62,288 bases of DNA, taken from contig JAFZYY010000030.1 of assembly GCA_017616015.1 (NCBI GenBank), forward strand, positions 311,706 to 373,993, in the 5' to 3' direction. The DNA is from Alphaproteobacteria bacterium. Lineage in GTDB: Bacteria > Pseudomonadota > Alphaproteobacteria > CAAGCB01 > CAG-977. Below are positions 35,098 through 44,781 of this stretch, in pieces; within the stretch, counting starts at the first letter, position 1, and each line of letters opens with the position of its first letter. Both the position numbers and the translations under genes were made by a program. The notes below the pieces were generated by a model. That model was not told the origin of the DNA and did no database searches. It worked only from the letters and a program-made list of their open reading frames with translations.

Positions 35098-35679
35098 ATG
35101 AAAAAAGACTTTTATCTTTTCAGACACGGACAGACGGATATGAACGCCGCCGGTCGTTGGCAGGGGCGCGGAATAGATTTGCCGCTGAATGAAACCGGCA
35201 GGGAACAGGCGCGGGAATTGGCGGCTGCGTTGACGCCCGCAGCTTTGGAAGTTGTCTTTTCCTCTCCGTTGAAAAGGGCTGTTCAAACAGCTCAAATCGT
35301 AGCGGAAATATTGCGTATACCCGTTCAAATCGAACAGGGATTGACCGAAGGGTGCTTCGGTGAGGCGGAAGGCAAAACAAAACAGGAAATAAATATGCTT
35401 TTTCCGCAAACGGCAGCTGATTGGCACAGTTTGGAAGAAGAATTTATGGACGTTCGCTTTAACGGCGGCGAAACCAAACGGGAAATTCAGCAAAGAATTT
35501 TAAAAACGCTGACAAAAATAGCGGCCGAAAGCAATTATACGGTTATCGGCGTTTGCGCTCACAGTGCCGTCATACGCTGTTTTATTCTGCTGTTCGGTCC
35601 GAAACTTTATACCGTTCCGCACGGCCGGCCGTTTCATTTGGTTTTTGAGGAAAACAACTTTAGATTGTTAGGCGATTAA
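35098..35679 (+). CDS. Histidine phosphatase family protein
   Basis: 193 residues of the phosphoglycerate-mutase-like superfamily. The catalytic RHG is in FRHGQTDMN (residues 8-16), with GRWQGRG after it. The second catalytic His is in VCAHSAVIR, a variant of the usual HGGVIR. Members hydrolyse phosphate from small molecules such as alpha-ribazole phosphate or sugar phosphates. The true substrate cannot be told. GGGGGA lies before the ATG. Confidence 0.8.
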   Translation: MKKDFYLFRHGQTDMNAAGRWQGRGIDLPLNETGREQARELAAALTPAALEVVFSSPLKRAVQTAQIVAEILRIPVQIEQGLTEGCFGEAEGKTKQEINMLFPQTAADWHSLEEEFMDVRFNGGETKREIQQRILKTLTKIAAESNYTVIGVCAHSAVIRCFILLFGPKLYTVPHGRPFHLVFEENNFRLLGD

Positions 35680-35892
35680 GCAAACAAACTTTGTCTGAAT
35701 ACTAGCTCAAAAGAATATAACCCTTTTGTTCTCAATGAACTTTTTTTTAAAAACAGGTAAAATAAAATTCATTTCAAACAAGCTAAGGCCTAGCTAATTA
35801 GATTTAAAGCTTTTAGATATCTATCTTTATACGGGTATTTTTCCTAACGTAAGAACCGGATTAGAACTTTGGCTGTTAGGAAAGGGAAAAAG

Positions 35893-36549
35893 ATGAAAAT
35901 TTTAGTTGCGGATAATCACACGTTGTTTCGCGAAGGTTTCAGTCGTCAGCTACAGCGTTTCGAAGTACTGACCGAATTGCAGGAAGTAACGGATTATTCT
36001 TCAATGATCGCTTTGGCGGATCAAAAGAAAACGTTTGATCTGATCTTTGTAGATAAAGATATTTTGGGCTCGGACTGGAAAGAAAAATTCCAGTCTTTGA
36101 AAACGATTTTCCCTCAGGCGCGTTTGGTGATGATGAGCGAAAGCGAAGATCAACATGACATTATCGATGCTTTTAATTTGGGAGCAGTCGGCTATATTAC
36201 AAAACTGTCTCCGGATTCTCTGATTATCAATGCGCTGCATTTGATCGTTGACGGGAATTCATATGTTCCGCCCGCCGTTCTGAAAGGGCTGAAAAAGCCC
36301 GCTCGTTTGTCCGGAGAAGGCCGGATTTTAACGCATACCTTGCCGAACGGCAAGAATCTGACGTACCGACAAAGCGAGGTTTTGCAGCATTTAAGCAACG
36401 GATTGTCAAACAAGCAGATTGCTTATGAAATGAATGTATCCGAAGCAACCGTTAAGCTGCACATTAACGCCTTGCTGCGACATCTTCATGTCGAAAACAG
36501 AACAAAAGCCGTCGTGACGGCGCAAAGATTGGGAATCTTGGAAGCATAG
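35893..36549 (+). CDS. LuxR/NarL-type response regulator
   Basis: 218 residues from the ATG at 35893 (GGAAAGGG before it). The receiver domain has acidic D7, the likely phospho-acceptor D54 in IFVDKD, and the conserved Lys in GYITK near 105. A LuxR helix-turn-helix fills about 155-212 (LTYRQSEVLQHLSNGLSNKQ, VSEATVKLH). It should bind DNA when phosphorylated. No histidine kinase is nearby, so its signal is unknown. The 210 bp upstream are AT-rich and hold an inverted repeat AGCTA/TAGCT at 35782-35796. Confidence 0.85.
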   Translation: MKILVADNHTLFREGFSRQLQRFEVLTELQEVTDYSSMIALADQKKTFDLIFVDKDILGSDWKEKFQSLKTIFPQARLVMMSESEDQHDIIDAFNLGAVGYITKLSPDSLIINALHLIVDGNSYVPPAVLKGLKKPARLSGEGRILTHTLPNGKNLTYRQSEVLQHLSNGLSNKQIAYEMNVSEATVKLHINALLRHLHVENRTKAVVTAQRLGILEA

Positions 36550-36562
36550 TTTTTCGATTTTT

Positions 36563-36604
36563 AAATTTTCCGCCCTCAGACAATCGGGGGCGGAAATTTT
36601 TTTG
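36563..36604 (+). terminator. Terminator after the response regulator
   Basis: TTTCCGCCC pairs with GGGCGGAAA across an 11-nt loop and is followed by seven T. Confidence 0.8.
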
Positions 36605-36614
36605 CCGTATCCTG

Positions 36615-36643
36615 TTCAACTTTTATTCAATAAGGACTATGAT
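36615..36643 (+). promoter_or_regulatory. Candidate promoter of sufE
   Basis: TTCAAC and TATGAT are separated by 17 bp, 36 bp upstream of the sufE start and after a terminator. Confidence 0.5.
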
Positions 36644-36679
36644 AAGCGTCGAAAGGATTTTTTATAAAAGGACGAAATT

Positions 36680-37075
36680 ATGGATACGGCGGAACTGATT
36701 GAAAATTTTTCGTTTTTGGAAGACTGGGAAGATCGCTACGGTTATTTGATCGAACTGGGAAAAGAATTGCCGCCGTTAAGCGATGCCGATAAAAACGATC
36801 AAACAAAAGTCGAAGGCTGTATGAGTCAGGTTTGGCTGAAAACGAAAATTGACGGCGATATTTTAACCTTTGACGGCGAAAGCGATGCCCATATCGTCCG
36901 CGGATTAATCGCTGTCCTGCGTATTATTTTGTCAGGCAAAACCAAAAAAGAAATTCAGGAAACCGATGTGGAAGCGATTTTCAAACAACTCGGACTGGAA
37001 TCTCATTTAAGCCCGACGCGTCGAAACGGCTTTTTCGCCATGGTCGAACGGATTCAATCCGAAGCGCGAAAGTAA
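36680..37075 (+). CDS. sufE: Cysteine desulfuration protein SufE
   Basis: This 131-residue protein accepts sulfur from the cysteine desulfurase SufS for iron-sulfur cluster assembly. The acceptor is C47 in VEGCMSQVW. The N-terminal segment (ENFSFLEDWEDRYGYLIELG) is the family hallmark. The gene stands alone here, without sufS or sufBCD, which must be elsewhere. HydE in this window is one of many Fe-S clients. AAAGGA precedes the start. Confidence 0.92.
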   Translation: MDTAELIENFSFLEDWEDRYGYLIELGKELPPLSDADKNDQTKVEGCMSQVWLKTKIDGDILTFDGESDAHIVRGLIAVLRIILSGKTKKEIQETDVEAIFKQLGLESHLSPTRRNGFFAMVERIQSEARK

Positions 37076-37081
37076 GAAGGA

Positions 37082-38290
37082 TTAGTTCGTTTTTTCGCGA
37101 TCGCGCAAAGAACGTTGAACGGCCTTTTCCTGCTGTATGGCGGTTCTTTTTTCGTCGTTTCTTTTGTTCCCCAGAGCCTGTAATACATGCACGCGGTTTT
37201 TCAGGATTGTATCTTTTTTGTTCCTTTTATCGGATTGCGTCGATTTTTGGTCTGCAGAAACATTTCCGTTGATCTTTTCGTTGCTTTTTTCTCTGTTTTC
37301 AAAGCGCTCGGCTAAAATATCAAAAAAACGGTCATCTATCTTTTTGCCGCTTTTCATATAATCACGGATTAAAGAAAAAGCAAAAGGCGCCAAGTCGTTT
37401 GCGGGCTTGAATCCCGCATACCATTCTTTGACGTCGGGATTTTCCGGATCGTTCCCGCACAATCCGTATTTTATGTCAACCATTTTTCCCGTTGAAGCGG
37501 CTATTGCTTCGTCAACGGCGCGGACGGCATTCCAACGGACGGACATTTGGGGCGAGATTCGCTTTTTCGGATCGTCTAAATCGATTTCTTTTTCCATTGC
37601 GTCAATTAATCTTTGCATGCCGGGCGATTGAGGGTTGTTCAGTTTCCCTTCTAATCCGGCCTGTTTAAACATTATATGTGTTGCTTCATGCAGAGGTGTG
37701 GAAATTTTTTTAACCTGAACGGGGGTTCCTTCAACGAATTCCTGCGGATTATCTTTTGACGCGTAATAATCGCTGAAGTCGGAATATTGAATAAAGCCTC
37801 TCGGCCATGCCTGTCCTTCGATTTTTTTGTTCGGCGTAAAGGCTAAAACGGCATGGAACGTTTGATCTTTGGTAACGCCGAAGAGATCGCATAACTTATC
37901 CAATTCCGCTGAATAGCCTGTTTTCGGATCGTTTTCCAATTCCTGATTTTTTTCGGCCCATTTTTCAGCTACTGATGTGTGTTTTTGGTAGACTTCATGG
38001 TATCTTATGTATTCGCCGGTTAATTTTTTTGCGGCTTCGGCTTGCTGCTCTTCTGAAAAATGATGACCGGGTTGTTTGTCAAACACAAAATGCGTCAGTT
38101 GTTCGATCGTTTGCACTTCTCCTTTTTGAACAGCATCATGCAAATCGTTGATGCACGCAAACCAACGATCACTCGGAATACCCTTTTCTTTGAAGGAATA
38201 AATCGGATTTTGAGGATCATTCAGATCTCCGTTGAGAAGCTCCGCAAAAAAACCAGCCATTTCTGAAGAGTGAAATTGAATGTCCGCCAT
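37082..38290 (-). CDS. Unknown protein with an HEXXH metalloprotease-like motif
   Basis: 402 residues from the ATG at 38290 (AAAGGA before it; the upstream in-frame start is less likely). Near residue 201 is PLHEATHIMF, an HEXXH zinc motif, and a possible third ligand Glu lies 60 residues on, in AVDEAIA. There is no signal peptide. The last 80 residues are Lys, Arg, Asn and Gln-rich. I do not recognise the family. A zinc-protease role is plausible but unproven. It has its own strong promoter-like site and meets sufE tail to tail without a terminator. Confidence 0.55.
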   Translation of the reverse strand: MADIQFHSSEMAGFFAELLNGDLNDPQNPIYSFKEKGIPSDRWFACINDLHDAVQKGEVQTIEQLTHFVFDKQPGHHFSEEQQAEAAKKLTGEYIRYHEVYQKHTSVAEKWAEKNQELENDPKTGYSAELDKLCDLFGVTKDQTFHAVLAFTPNKKIEGQAWPRGFIQYSDFSDYYASKDNPQEFVEGTPVQVKKISTPLHEATHIMFKQAGLEGKLNNPQSPGMQRLIDAMEKEIDLDDPKKRISPQMSVRWNAVRAVDEAIAASTGKMVDIKYGLCGNDPENPDVKEWYAGFKPANDLAPFAFSLIRDYMKSGKKIDDRFFDILAERFENREKSNEKINGNVSADQKSTQSDKRNKKDTILKNRVHVLQALGNKRNDEKRTAIQQEKAVQRSLRDREKTN

Positions 38291-38328
38291 ATTTGTTTCC
38301 TTTGTTTTAATTTCCACAAAGAGGTGCA

Positions 38329-38358
38329 ATTATAGCATAAAGCGAAGGTTCATATCAA
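38329..38358 (-). promoter_or_regulatory. Candidate promoter of the HEXXH gene
   Basis: On the minus strand TTGATA and TATAAT are 18 bp apart, with TGC just before the -10 (extended -10), about 40 bp upstream of the start codon. Confidence 0.6.
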
Positions 38359-38376
38359 TTTCTTTAAGGGAGCCGT

Positions 38377-39141
38377 TTATTTTCCCCAACGGGAAGCCAG
38401 TCTTAAAATCTCGCCCAGCGCTTCTTTTTCAAAGAACGTGTGGTCGCGTCCCCAAACGACTTTCGTTTCTGTTTTCTGTCCGTGCGCGAACATCGTTTTG
38501 TCCGCCAGAACAAAAGCGCGGTAAGGCACTGTGATGTCCAGAGAGCCGTGAACCATGATGAATTCCGGTCGGGACAGACTGGGGTGTTTTGCAACTTTCT
38601 TCGCGTTCAGCAAACAGCCGGCGATCGTCATCACGCCGCCGACGGGAATCAGCGATCCGTCCTCCGCTCTGTCCGCCAGCATGTCGGATTCCGCCAACAG
38701 TTGCAGAGCCAGCATCGCGCCTTGTGATACGCCGAAAATGTACGTGTTTTGCGCGCCAATGCCATGATAATCCATGCGTTCCCGAATATATTCCACCACT
38801 TTTAACGCCGCGGGATTATAGTTTTCGTACATTTTCGAGAACCGTTTATACAACGGGGGCGGCATTTTTTCCGGAGGAATGGCCAGCCATTCGTCTTTGA
38901 ATCCTTCGGGAATGGCGAACCATTGACGGGCTTCTTCGTTTCCGTCAATCGCTTCATAGGCGTCGGGAATGTAAAAGACCGTGTCCGGCATAACTGTTTG
39001 CAACGCTTCGGCAAACCAGGCGTTTGTTTCGCCCGTTCCGCCCATGCCGTGCAGATAAACCGCCAGTTTTTTCGGCTTTTTGCCCGAGGGCGGAAAACGT
39101 ACCGCCCCCGTTTGCAAAGGTTCTTTAAAGGTAGCTGTCAT
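38377..39141 (-). CDS. Alpha/beta hydrolase (phospholipase/carboxylesterase type)
   Basis: 254 residues. It has YLHGMGGTGE as oxyanion loop, the nucleophile in GVSQGAMLA, Asp in VHGSLDITVP and His in GRDHTFF near the end, the layout of the phospholipase/carboxylesterase family. The substrate is unknown. The ATG shares one base with the pheT stop (TAATG), so it is translated as part of the pheST operon. Confidence 0.78.
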   Translation of the reverse strand: MTATFKEPLQTGAVRFPPSGKKPKKLAVYLHGMGGTGETNAWFAEALQTVMPDTVFYIPDAYEAIDGNEEARQWFAIPEGFKDEWLAIPPEKMPPPLYKRFSKMYENYNPAALKVVEYIRERMDYHGIGAQNTYIFGVSQGAMLALQLLAESDMLADRAEDGSLIPVGGVMTIAGCLLNAKKVAKHPSLSRPEFIMVHGSLDITVPYRAFVLADKTMFAHGQKTETKVVWGRDHTFFEKEALGEILRLASRWGK

Positions 39142-41534
39142 TACGCTCTTAACTCCGCGCCGGTGTTGGCCGCAACCGCTCCGATCACACGGCGGCAGAC
39201 GCTTTCGATTTCTTCGTCGGTCAGTGTTTTTTCCATCGGCTGGATCGTGATCTGAATCGCGATGGATTTCTTGTCGCCCAGATTCGCCCCTTCGTACAGG
39301 TCAAAGACGGAAACGTCGGAAATCAACGCTTTGTCCGTGTTTTTCGCGGCGATAACGATCTTTTCCGCGTCGATGGAACGCGGCGCAAGGAACGCCAGAT
39401 CGCGCACGATCGGCGTGAATGCGGACAGTTTTAAGGGCTTGATGCCTTTGCCGGCTTTTTTCTTCGCGGGCGGCAGGTTGTCCAAAAATACTTCGCAGGC
39501 GCAGACCGCCGTTTTGACGTCCATCGCTTTCAGTACCTTCGGGTGTAATTCGCCGAAGTAGGCCAGAACCGTCTTGCCGATTTTAATCGCGCCGGAGCGC
39601 CCGGGGTGATACCACGCCGGAGCTTCACGCGTAATCTGCACGTTTTGCGGGGCTTCCGCCGCATCAAGAGCCGCCAGAGCGTCCGCTTTTGCGTCGAACA
39701 CGTCAACGGCGCGGGGCTTTTCAGCCCAATGGCGCTGAGCCGTCTGACCGAATCTCAGCATTGCGGCAACCGATTCCTGTTCTTTAGGTCTGAAACCGAA
39801 GAACTGGGGGCCGACTTCAAACAAACAGCCGTCAGGCATTCCTTTAACAATATTGGAACGCGCCGCCGAAATCAGATTCGGAATCAAGCTCGGGCGCATT
39901 TCGTTCAAGTCGGCGCTGATCGGATTGGCAATCAGGACGGGTTCGGTTTTGCGGAACAATTTTGCGTAAACGGAAGACATGAAGGACCAGGTAATGGTCT
40001 GGTATCCGCCGCGATTTGCCAGAGCGCGCCGCACGGCAAATTCCCGTTTCTGGTTCGGCTGTAATATACCGTGAACGCCGTTCGGGCGGGGAAGTTCCGT
40101 CGCCGGTATTTTGTCGTAGCCGTGAATGCGCAGTACTTCTTCAACCAGATCATGCGTGCCGGAAATATCGGAGCGCCAGGTCGGACGGTCGACAATGAAT
40201 TTATCGCCGTCGGCTTTGACGACACACCCCAATTTTTCCAGAATATCTTTGCATTCAGACGCTTTTACATCAACGCCGCACAGCTGTTCGACGCGCTTCG
40301 GATCGAAAGCAATCGGCGCGGGCTTTTCCGGTTCTTTGCCTGTTACGATGATTTCGGAACATTCGCCGCCGCACAGGTCGAGAATCATTTTTGCGGCCAT
40401 GTTTGAACCGTATTTTTCAATCGTTGCCGCCGGATCGACGCCGCGTTCGAAACGCTGGCGCGAATCGGAAGTCAGAATCAGCTTTTGTCCGGTTTTAGCA
40501 ATGCTTGTCGGCGTGAAATAAGCGGATTCGAGCAAAACGCGCGTCGTGTCGTCCTGACAGCCGGATACTTCGCCGCCCATGATGCCGGCGATGGATTCGA
40601 CGCCGTTTTCATCGGCGATTACGACCATACCCTCGGACAGCGTGTATTCACGACCGTCCAGAGCCAACAGTTTTTCGCCGTTTTTAGCGGAACGAACGGA
40701 GATTTTTCCTTTGACTCTGTCGGCGTCAAACACATGCAGGGGACGGCCGAAAGAAATGTTGAAATAGTTTGTTACGTCGACCAGAGCGGAAATCGGGCGC
40801 AGGCCGATTGCCGTCAGACGGTTTTGTATCCATTTCGGCGACGGGCAGTTTTTAACGTTTCTGATTTCGCGCAAAGTGAAGTAAGGCGCGCCGATGTCCA
40901 GCGCCGTGTTTTCCAAAACGACTTCGGATTTAAACGTCGGAGTGACAAGCGTTTCTTTTTCGTCATAGAGCGGTTTCAACGTGCCCAAGCCGGCCGCCGC
41001 CAAGTCGCGCGCAATGCCGTAAACGCTCATGCAGTCGCCGCGGTTCGGCGTGATGGAAACGTCAAAAACGGGATCGGACGGATAAATTGTTGTAATTGAG
41101 GCGCCTACAACAGCGTCGGCCGGACATTCGATAATGCCGGTATGGTCTTGACCGACACCTAATTCGTCTTCAGCGCACATCATGCCGCAGCTTTCTTCAC
41201 CGCGGACGATGCCTTTTTTCAACTTTTCGCCGAAAGAGGGAATAAAATCGCCCGGACGCGCCAGAATGCCTTTCATACCGGCGCGCACGTTCGGAGCTCC
41301 GCAGACGACTTGCAAAACTTCTTTGCCGGTGTTGACCTTCAGAATGTGCAGATGATCGGAATTCGGGTGATCTTTGCATTCGTCGACTTGCGCGACAATC
41401 AGGTTTTTAACGGCCGCCAGAGGGTCGATGATTTCTTCGATTTCCAAGCCGATTGCAGTCAGCTTATCGGCGATTTCGGTAACGCTCGCGTCGGTTTCCA
41501 AATAATCTTTTAACCAGGAAAGTGTGAATTTCAT
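39141..41534 (-). CDS. pheT: Phenylalanyl-tRNA synthetase beta subunit
   Basis: 797 residues from the ATG at 41534. Domains in order: an N-terminal strand region ([12 protein letters not shown]), a tRNA-binding OB fold (about 40-150, with [15 protein letters not shown]), the B3/B4 editing region (about 210-380), B5, and a C-terminal anticodon-binding FDX-ACB domain (about 700-797, with [10 protein letters not shown]). It pairs with PheS as an (alpha-beta)2 enzyme charging tRNA-Phe. It overlaps pheS by ATGA. Confidence 0.95.
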   Translation of the reverse strand: MKFTLSWLKDYLETDASVTEIADKLTAIGLEIEEIIDPLAAVKNLIVAQVDECKDHPNSDHLHILKVNTGKEVLQVVCGAPNVRAGMKGILARPGDFIPSFGEKLKKGIVRGEESCGMMCAEDELGVGQDHTGIIECPADAVVGASITTIYPSDPVFDVSITPNRGDCMSVYGIARDLAAAGLGTLKPLYDEKETLVTPTFKSEVVLENTALDIGAPYFTLREIRNVKNCPSPKWIQNRLTAIGLRPISALVDVTNYFNISFGRPLHVFDADRVKGKISVRSAKNGEKLLALDGREYTLSEGMVVIADENGVESIAGIMGGEVSGCQDDTTRVLLESAYFTPTSIAKTGQKLILTSDSRQRFERGVDPAATIEKYGSNMAAKMILDLCGGECSEIIVTGKEPEKPAPIAFDPKRVEQLCGVDVKASECKDILEKLGCVVKADGDKFIVDRPTWRSDISGTHDLVEEVLRIHGYDKIPATELPRPNGVHGILQPNQKREFAVRRALANRGGYQTITWSFMSSVYAKLFRKTEPVLIANPISADLNEMRPSLIPNLISAARSNIVKGMPDGCLFEVGPQFFGFRPKEQESVAAMLRFGQTAQRHWAEKPRAVDVFDAKADALAALDAAEAPQNVQITREAPAWYHPGRSGAIKIGKTVLAYFGELHPKVLKAMDVKTAVCACEVFLDNLPPAKKKAGKGIKPLKLSAFTPIVRDLAFLAPRSIDAEKIVIAAKNTDKALISDVSVFDLYEGANLGDKKSIAIQITIQPMEKTLTDEEIESVCRRVIGAVAANTGAELRA

Positions 41535-42625
41535 CGTTTGTTTCCTCCCGTCATGCTTAATCCTGCCCCTGTCGAGGGAATGTCCAGCGGAACGAAGCCG
41601 TAATGTCTGATCCAACGCAAGTCGGATTCAAAGAACGTCCGCAGATCCGGTATCGCGTATTTCAACATTGCCAAACGATCCAGTCCGATACCGAAGGCAA
41701 ACCCTTGGTATTCATTGGGATCGATGTTGCAGGCTTTCAGCACGTTCGGGTGAACCATGCCGCAACCCAGGATTTCCAACCAGTCGCTGCCGGCGCCGAT
41801 TTTCAGTTCTCCGTTCGCGCGGGAACAGCCTATGTCCATTTCGGCGCTCGGTTCCGTGAACGGGAAGAAAGACGGACGGAAGCGCACGGGCACATCGTCC
41901 AGTTCAAAGAATGTTTTGACGAATTCGATCAGGCAGCCTTTCAGATGCGCCATATTCGTCGTTTTATCGACGATCAGTCCTTCAACCTGATGGAACATCG
42001 GCGCGTGCGTCGCGTCGTAGTCGCAACGGTAGGTGCGTCCCGGCACAATAATGCGGACGGGCGGTTTTTGAGCTTCCATCGTGCGGATTTGCACGGCGGA
42101 AGTCTGTGTCCTGACAATAAAGCGTTCGCCGTTTTCCTCGCCCTGCAGATAGAAAGTGTCCTGCATTTGGCGGGCGGGGTGGTCTTTCGGCGTGTTCAAA
42201 GCGGTGAAGTTATGGAAATCGTCTTCGATATCCGGCCCTTCGGCAACTTCAAAGCCCATTTGTCCGAAAATGGCGATGACTTCGTCATACGTCTGATAAA
42301 GCGGGTGGACGCGTCCCTGATGTTCGGGACGGACGGGCAGGGTGATGTCGACGGCTTCCTGCGTCAGACGGGCATTGATTTCCGATTCTTCCAACGCTTC
42401 CTTTTTTGCTTCGATCGCTTCGGACACGGCGGTTTTGATCGTGTTAAACTGCTGTCCCGCCGCTTTGCGTTCTTCGGGAGCCATGCTTCCCAAAGTCTTC
42501 ATTTTTTCCGTAATGATGCCTTTTTTACCCAGAACCGACACGCGCACGGCGTCCAGGTCGGCTAAAGAAGCCGCCTTTTCGACCTGCGCCAGCAGTTCTG
42601 TTTGCAAAGTATCCATTTCACTCAT
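41531..42625 (-). CDS. pheS: Phenylalanyl-tRNA synthetase alpha subunit
   Basis: 364 residues from the ATG at 42625 (AAGGA ten bases before it; the longer frame is less supported). An N-terminal coiled coil (about 1-90) is followed by the class II catalytic core, with motif 2 in [15 protein letters not shown] and motif 3 in [11 protein letters not shown]. It overlaps pheT and lies in the same transcription unit as rpmI-rplT, with a hairpin between rplT and pheS. Confidence 0.95.
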   Translation of the reverse strand: MSEMDTLQTELLAQVEKAASLADLDAVRVSVLGKKGIITEKMKTLGSMAPEERKAAGQQFNTIKTAVSEAIEAKKEALEESEINARLTQEAVDITLPVRPEHQGRVHPLYQTYDEVIAIFGQMGFEVAEGPDIEDDFHNFTALNTPKDHPARQMQDTFYLQGEENGERFIVRTQTSAVQIRTMEAQKPPVRIIVPGRTYRCDYDATHAPMFHQVEGLIVDKTTNMAHLKGCLIEFVKTFFELDDVPVRFRPSFFPFTEPSAEMDIGCSRANGELKIGAGSDWLEILGCGMVHPNVLKACNIDPNEYQGFAFGIGLDRLAMLKYAIPDLRTFFESDLRWIRHYGFVPLDIPSTGAGLSMTGGNKR

Positions 42626-42647
42626 ACCCGATAATCCTTCTTTATCA

Positions 42648-42675
42648 CACAAAAAGGGCGCGGCGCGCCCTTTTC
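42648..42675 (-). terminator. Attenuator-like hairpin between rplT and pheS
   Basis: On the minus strand AAAAGGGCG and CGCCCTTTT form a GC-rich stem followed by five T, between the rplT stop and the pheS ribosome site. It can reduce read-through into pheST. No Phe-rich leader peptide is visible. Confidence 0.65.
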
Positions 42676-42693
42676 GTTAATTGTATTTTTTGC

Positions 42694-43050
42694 TTACTTC
42701 AGAGCCGCTTTGACCTGTTCAACGACCTTGGCAAAAGCCGCGGGCTGATTCATTGCTAAATCGGCCAGAATCTTGCGATCCATTTCGATACCGGTTTTGC
42801 TCAAGCCGTTCATGAATTTGGAATAAGTCAAACCGTATTCGCGGACACCGGCGTTGATGCGCTGAATCCACAAAGCGCGGAAGTTGCTTTTCTTCTTGCG
42901 GCGGTCACGATAGGCATACTGCAGACCTTTTTCGACTTTTTCCAAAGCGATGCGGTACAGCGTGGAGTTGCTTTCGCGATAACCTTTGGCAAGCTTTAAA
43001 ATCTTTTTGTGTTTGAAATGAGCGGTCATACCGCGTTTTACACGAGCCAT
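42694..43050 (-). CDS. rplT: 50S ribosomal protein L20
   Basis: 118 residues of the usual length. It binds 23S rRNA early in large-subunit assembly. The Lys/Arg-rich start ([17 protein letters not shown]) and [19 protein letters not shown] are diagnostic. It lies 11 bp after rpmI with its own AAGGAG site. Confidence 0.97.
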   Translation of the reverse strand: MARVKRGMTAHFKHKKILKLAKGYRESNSTLYRIALEKVEKGLQYAYRDRRKKKSNFRALWIQRINAGVREYGLTYSKFMNGLSKTGIEMDRKILADLAMNQPAAFAKVVEQVKAALK

Positions 43051-43061
43051 TTTCTTTCTCC

Positions 43062-43259
43062 TTAGTTATACGGCATGAAACGATCGATGATCTTGAAATC
43101 GCATTCGCGCAACAAAGTCGTTCCGCGAGCTTTGCGTTTCATTTTCGTTCCTTTGGAAATCAAACGGTGACGTTTGCAGGCGAAGCCGTGCTTGATACCG
43201 CCGGCGCCTGTGCGGGCAAAACGTTTTTTGACCGAGCTTTTTGTTTTCAATTTGGGCAT
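43062..43259 (-). CDS. rpmI: 50S ribosomal protein L35
   Basis: 65 residues. The start [14 protein letters not shown] and the [11 protein letters not shown] segment are typical of L35. It is the first gene of rpmI-rplT-pheS-pheT-hydrolase. infC is not upstream, as is usual in Alphaproteobacteria. AAAGGAGA precedes the ATG and a good promoter lies about 100 bp upstream. Confidence 0.96.
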   Translation of the reverse strand: MPKLKTKSSVKKRFARTGAGGIKHGFACKRHRLISKGTKMKRKARGTTLLRECDFKIIDRFMPYN

Positions 43260-43359
43260 TTCCGTCTCCTTTAACTGTTCATTTAACGGTTCGGCGTTTG
43301 CAGGCTGCCCTGAAATAGCCCGCGAAACGCGACTCCCTTTTTTTTCAAAAGGGCTTTCT

Positions 43360-43388
43360 TTTATACGGATTATTTAAGCGGATTGCAA
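43360..43388 (-). promoter_or_regulatory. Promoter of the rpmI-rplT-pheST operon
   Basis: On the minus strand TTGCAA and TATAAA are separated by exactly 17 bp. About 95 nt of leader follow before the rpmI ribosome site, enough for control at the leader. Confidence 0.7.
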
Positions 43389-43395
43389 GTCCAAA

Positions 43396-43428
43396 ATAAA
43401 AAAACGGAGCCGAAGCCCCGTTTTTTTG
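43396..43428 (-). terminator. Terminator of the Bax-inhibitor-1 gene
   Basis: On the minus strand ACGGGGC and GCTCCGT pair around a TTCG loop (one G-T pair), followed by seven T. It lies just past the stop at 43440. Confidence 0.8.
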
Positions 43429-43439
43429 AATTTCTTTTT

Positions 43440-44174
43440 TCAGTTTTTGCGGTCGCCGAAAAAGCGCAGCAAAGTGATGAATAAATTGATGAAATCCAGA
43501 TACAGCTGCAAAGCGCCGCAAATTGCTTTGCTGGTCATCATGTTTTCGGAATCATGTTCGTTGTAAACCTCGCGGATTTTCCACGTATCCCAGGCGGTCA
43601 GACCGACGAAAACGACGACGCTGCACACCGAAACAGCGAAGTACAGAGCGGGGCTTCTTAAAAAGATGTTGACGACGGCGGCGATAATGATGCCGATCAA
43701 TCCCATCATCATGAACGCGCCCATTTTTGTTAAATCACGCTTTGTCGTGTAGCCGTACAGGCTCATGCCGGCGAACATGCCCGCGGTAATCAGGAAAACG
43801 CGCAGAATGCTTAATCCCGTGTAAGCCCAGAAAATCGTCGTCAGAGAAACGCCCATCAATCCTGAATAGAGTATAAAGAGCACAAACGCTTTGGCAGCGT
43901 TGCCCGAGGTGACGGCAGATCCCATCATAAACACCAAAAAGAACGGAGCTATAATCGCAATCCACCCCAAAGCGTTGGGTTCACCCGTTTCCGGCATGAA
44001 AAACATGGCGCCCAGGCCGGAATTGGCCAGCAGATAGCTGACGCCGGCGGTAATCAGCAACCCGATCGTCATGTAGTTATAGACTTTCAGCATATACTGC
44101 CGCAATCCTTCGTCGATTTCGACGGCGGAAGAAGTACGGGAAATGATGAAATCTCTGTCAGAATTGAAAGACAT
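43440..44174 (-). CDS. Bax inhibitor-1 (YccA/TMBIM) family membrane protein
   Basis: 244 residues from the ATG at 44174 (AAGGAGG before it; the longer frame overlaps the divergent gene). Seven hydrophobic helices follow a short cytosolic start. LRQYMLKVYNYMTIGLLITAG... and the late WDTWKIREVY segment are typical of the BI-1 family, whose bacterial members are pH-sensitive calcium-leak channels or FtsH-interacting proteins. It has its own terminator. Confidence 0.87.
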   Translation of the reverse strand: MSFNSDRDFIISRTSSAVEIDEGLRQYMLKVYNYMTIGLLITAGVSYLLANSGLGAMFFMPETGEPNALGWIAIIAPFFLVFMMGSAVTSGNAAKAFVLFILYSGLMGVSLTTIFWAYTGLSILRVFLITAGMFAGMSLYGYTTKRDLTKMGAFMMMGLIGIIIAAVVNIFLRSPALYFAVSVCSVVVFVGLTAWDTWKIREVYNEHDSENMMTSKAICGALQLYLDFINLFITLLRFFGDRKN

Positions 44175-44289
44175 TAAAAGCCTCCTTATGAAAGTTCTTT
44201 TTCTTAATACCACAAAACGGGACAAAAAAACAGATAAACAACCGACGAGGCAAAAGATTTTATTAACTTTTTTATGATTGGATAAGATT

Positions 44290-44781
44290 ATGTATAAGGT
44301 CTTGTTTGTATGCACGGGAAATATATGCCGTTCTCCAACAGCCGAGGGCGTATTCAGGCAAAAGGTCGGACACGCGGGACTGGGGGACGTTATTTCCGTG
44401 GATTCAGCAGGGATCAGCGGTTGGCATGCCGGCAGTGCGCCGGACGCGAGAGCCGCTGAAACGGCCTTGAATAACGGGGTGGACATCGGGTCCCTTCGCG
44501 CAAGGAAAGTTGTCCGGGACGATTTTAAGGATTTTGATCTGATTATCGCTCTGGATTCAACGCATTTGAGGGCACTGGAAGAAATGCGTCCGGGGTTTTC
44601 TCCGGCTCATGACAGAGCGGTACTCGACTTGATGATGCGTTTTGCGCCGCAGTACGGGATAGAAGATGTCCCCGATCCGTATTTCGGGGGAAAAGAAGGC
44701 TTTCAAAATGTGTTCGATATGATAGAATCGGCATGTGAAGGTCTGTTAAATTATATACGGGAGCAGGGGTATGCAGGTTGA
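44290..44781 (+). CDS. Low-molecular-weight protein tyrosine phosphatase
   Basis: 163 residues from the ATG at 44290. The active-site loop VCTGNICRSP starts at residue 7 (C8, R14), and the general acid Asp is in VPDPYFGG near 131. Members remove phosphate from tyrosine on proteins, often in exopolysaccharide control. It overlaps the fructosamine kinase gene by 11 bp, so the two are in one operon with nth. Confidence 0.9.
   Translation: MYKVLFVCTGNICRSPTAEGVFRQKVGHAGLGDVISVDSAGISGWHAGSAPDARAAETALNNGVDIGSLRARKVVRDDFKDFDLIIALDSTHLRALEEMRPGFSPAHDRAVLDLMMRFAPQYGIEDVPDPYFGGKEGFQNVFDMIESACEGLLNYIREQGYAG

Noticed and set aside
34960-35493. N-terminal extension of the two-helix membrane protein
   Set aside because: It runs antisense through the histidine phosphatase gene, and the ATG at 34959 has a good ribosome site.
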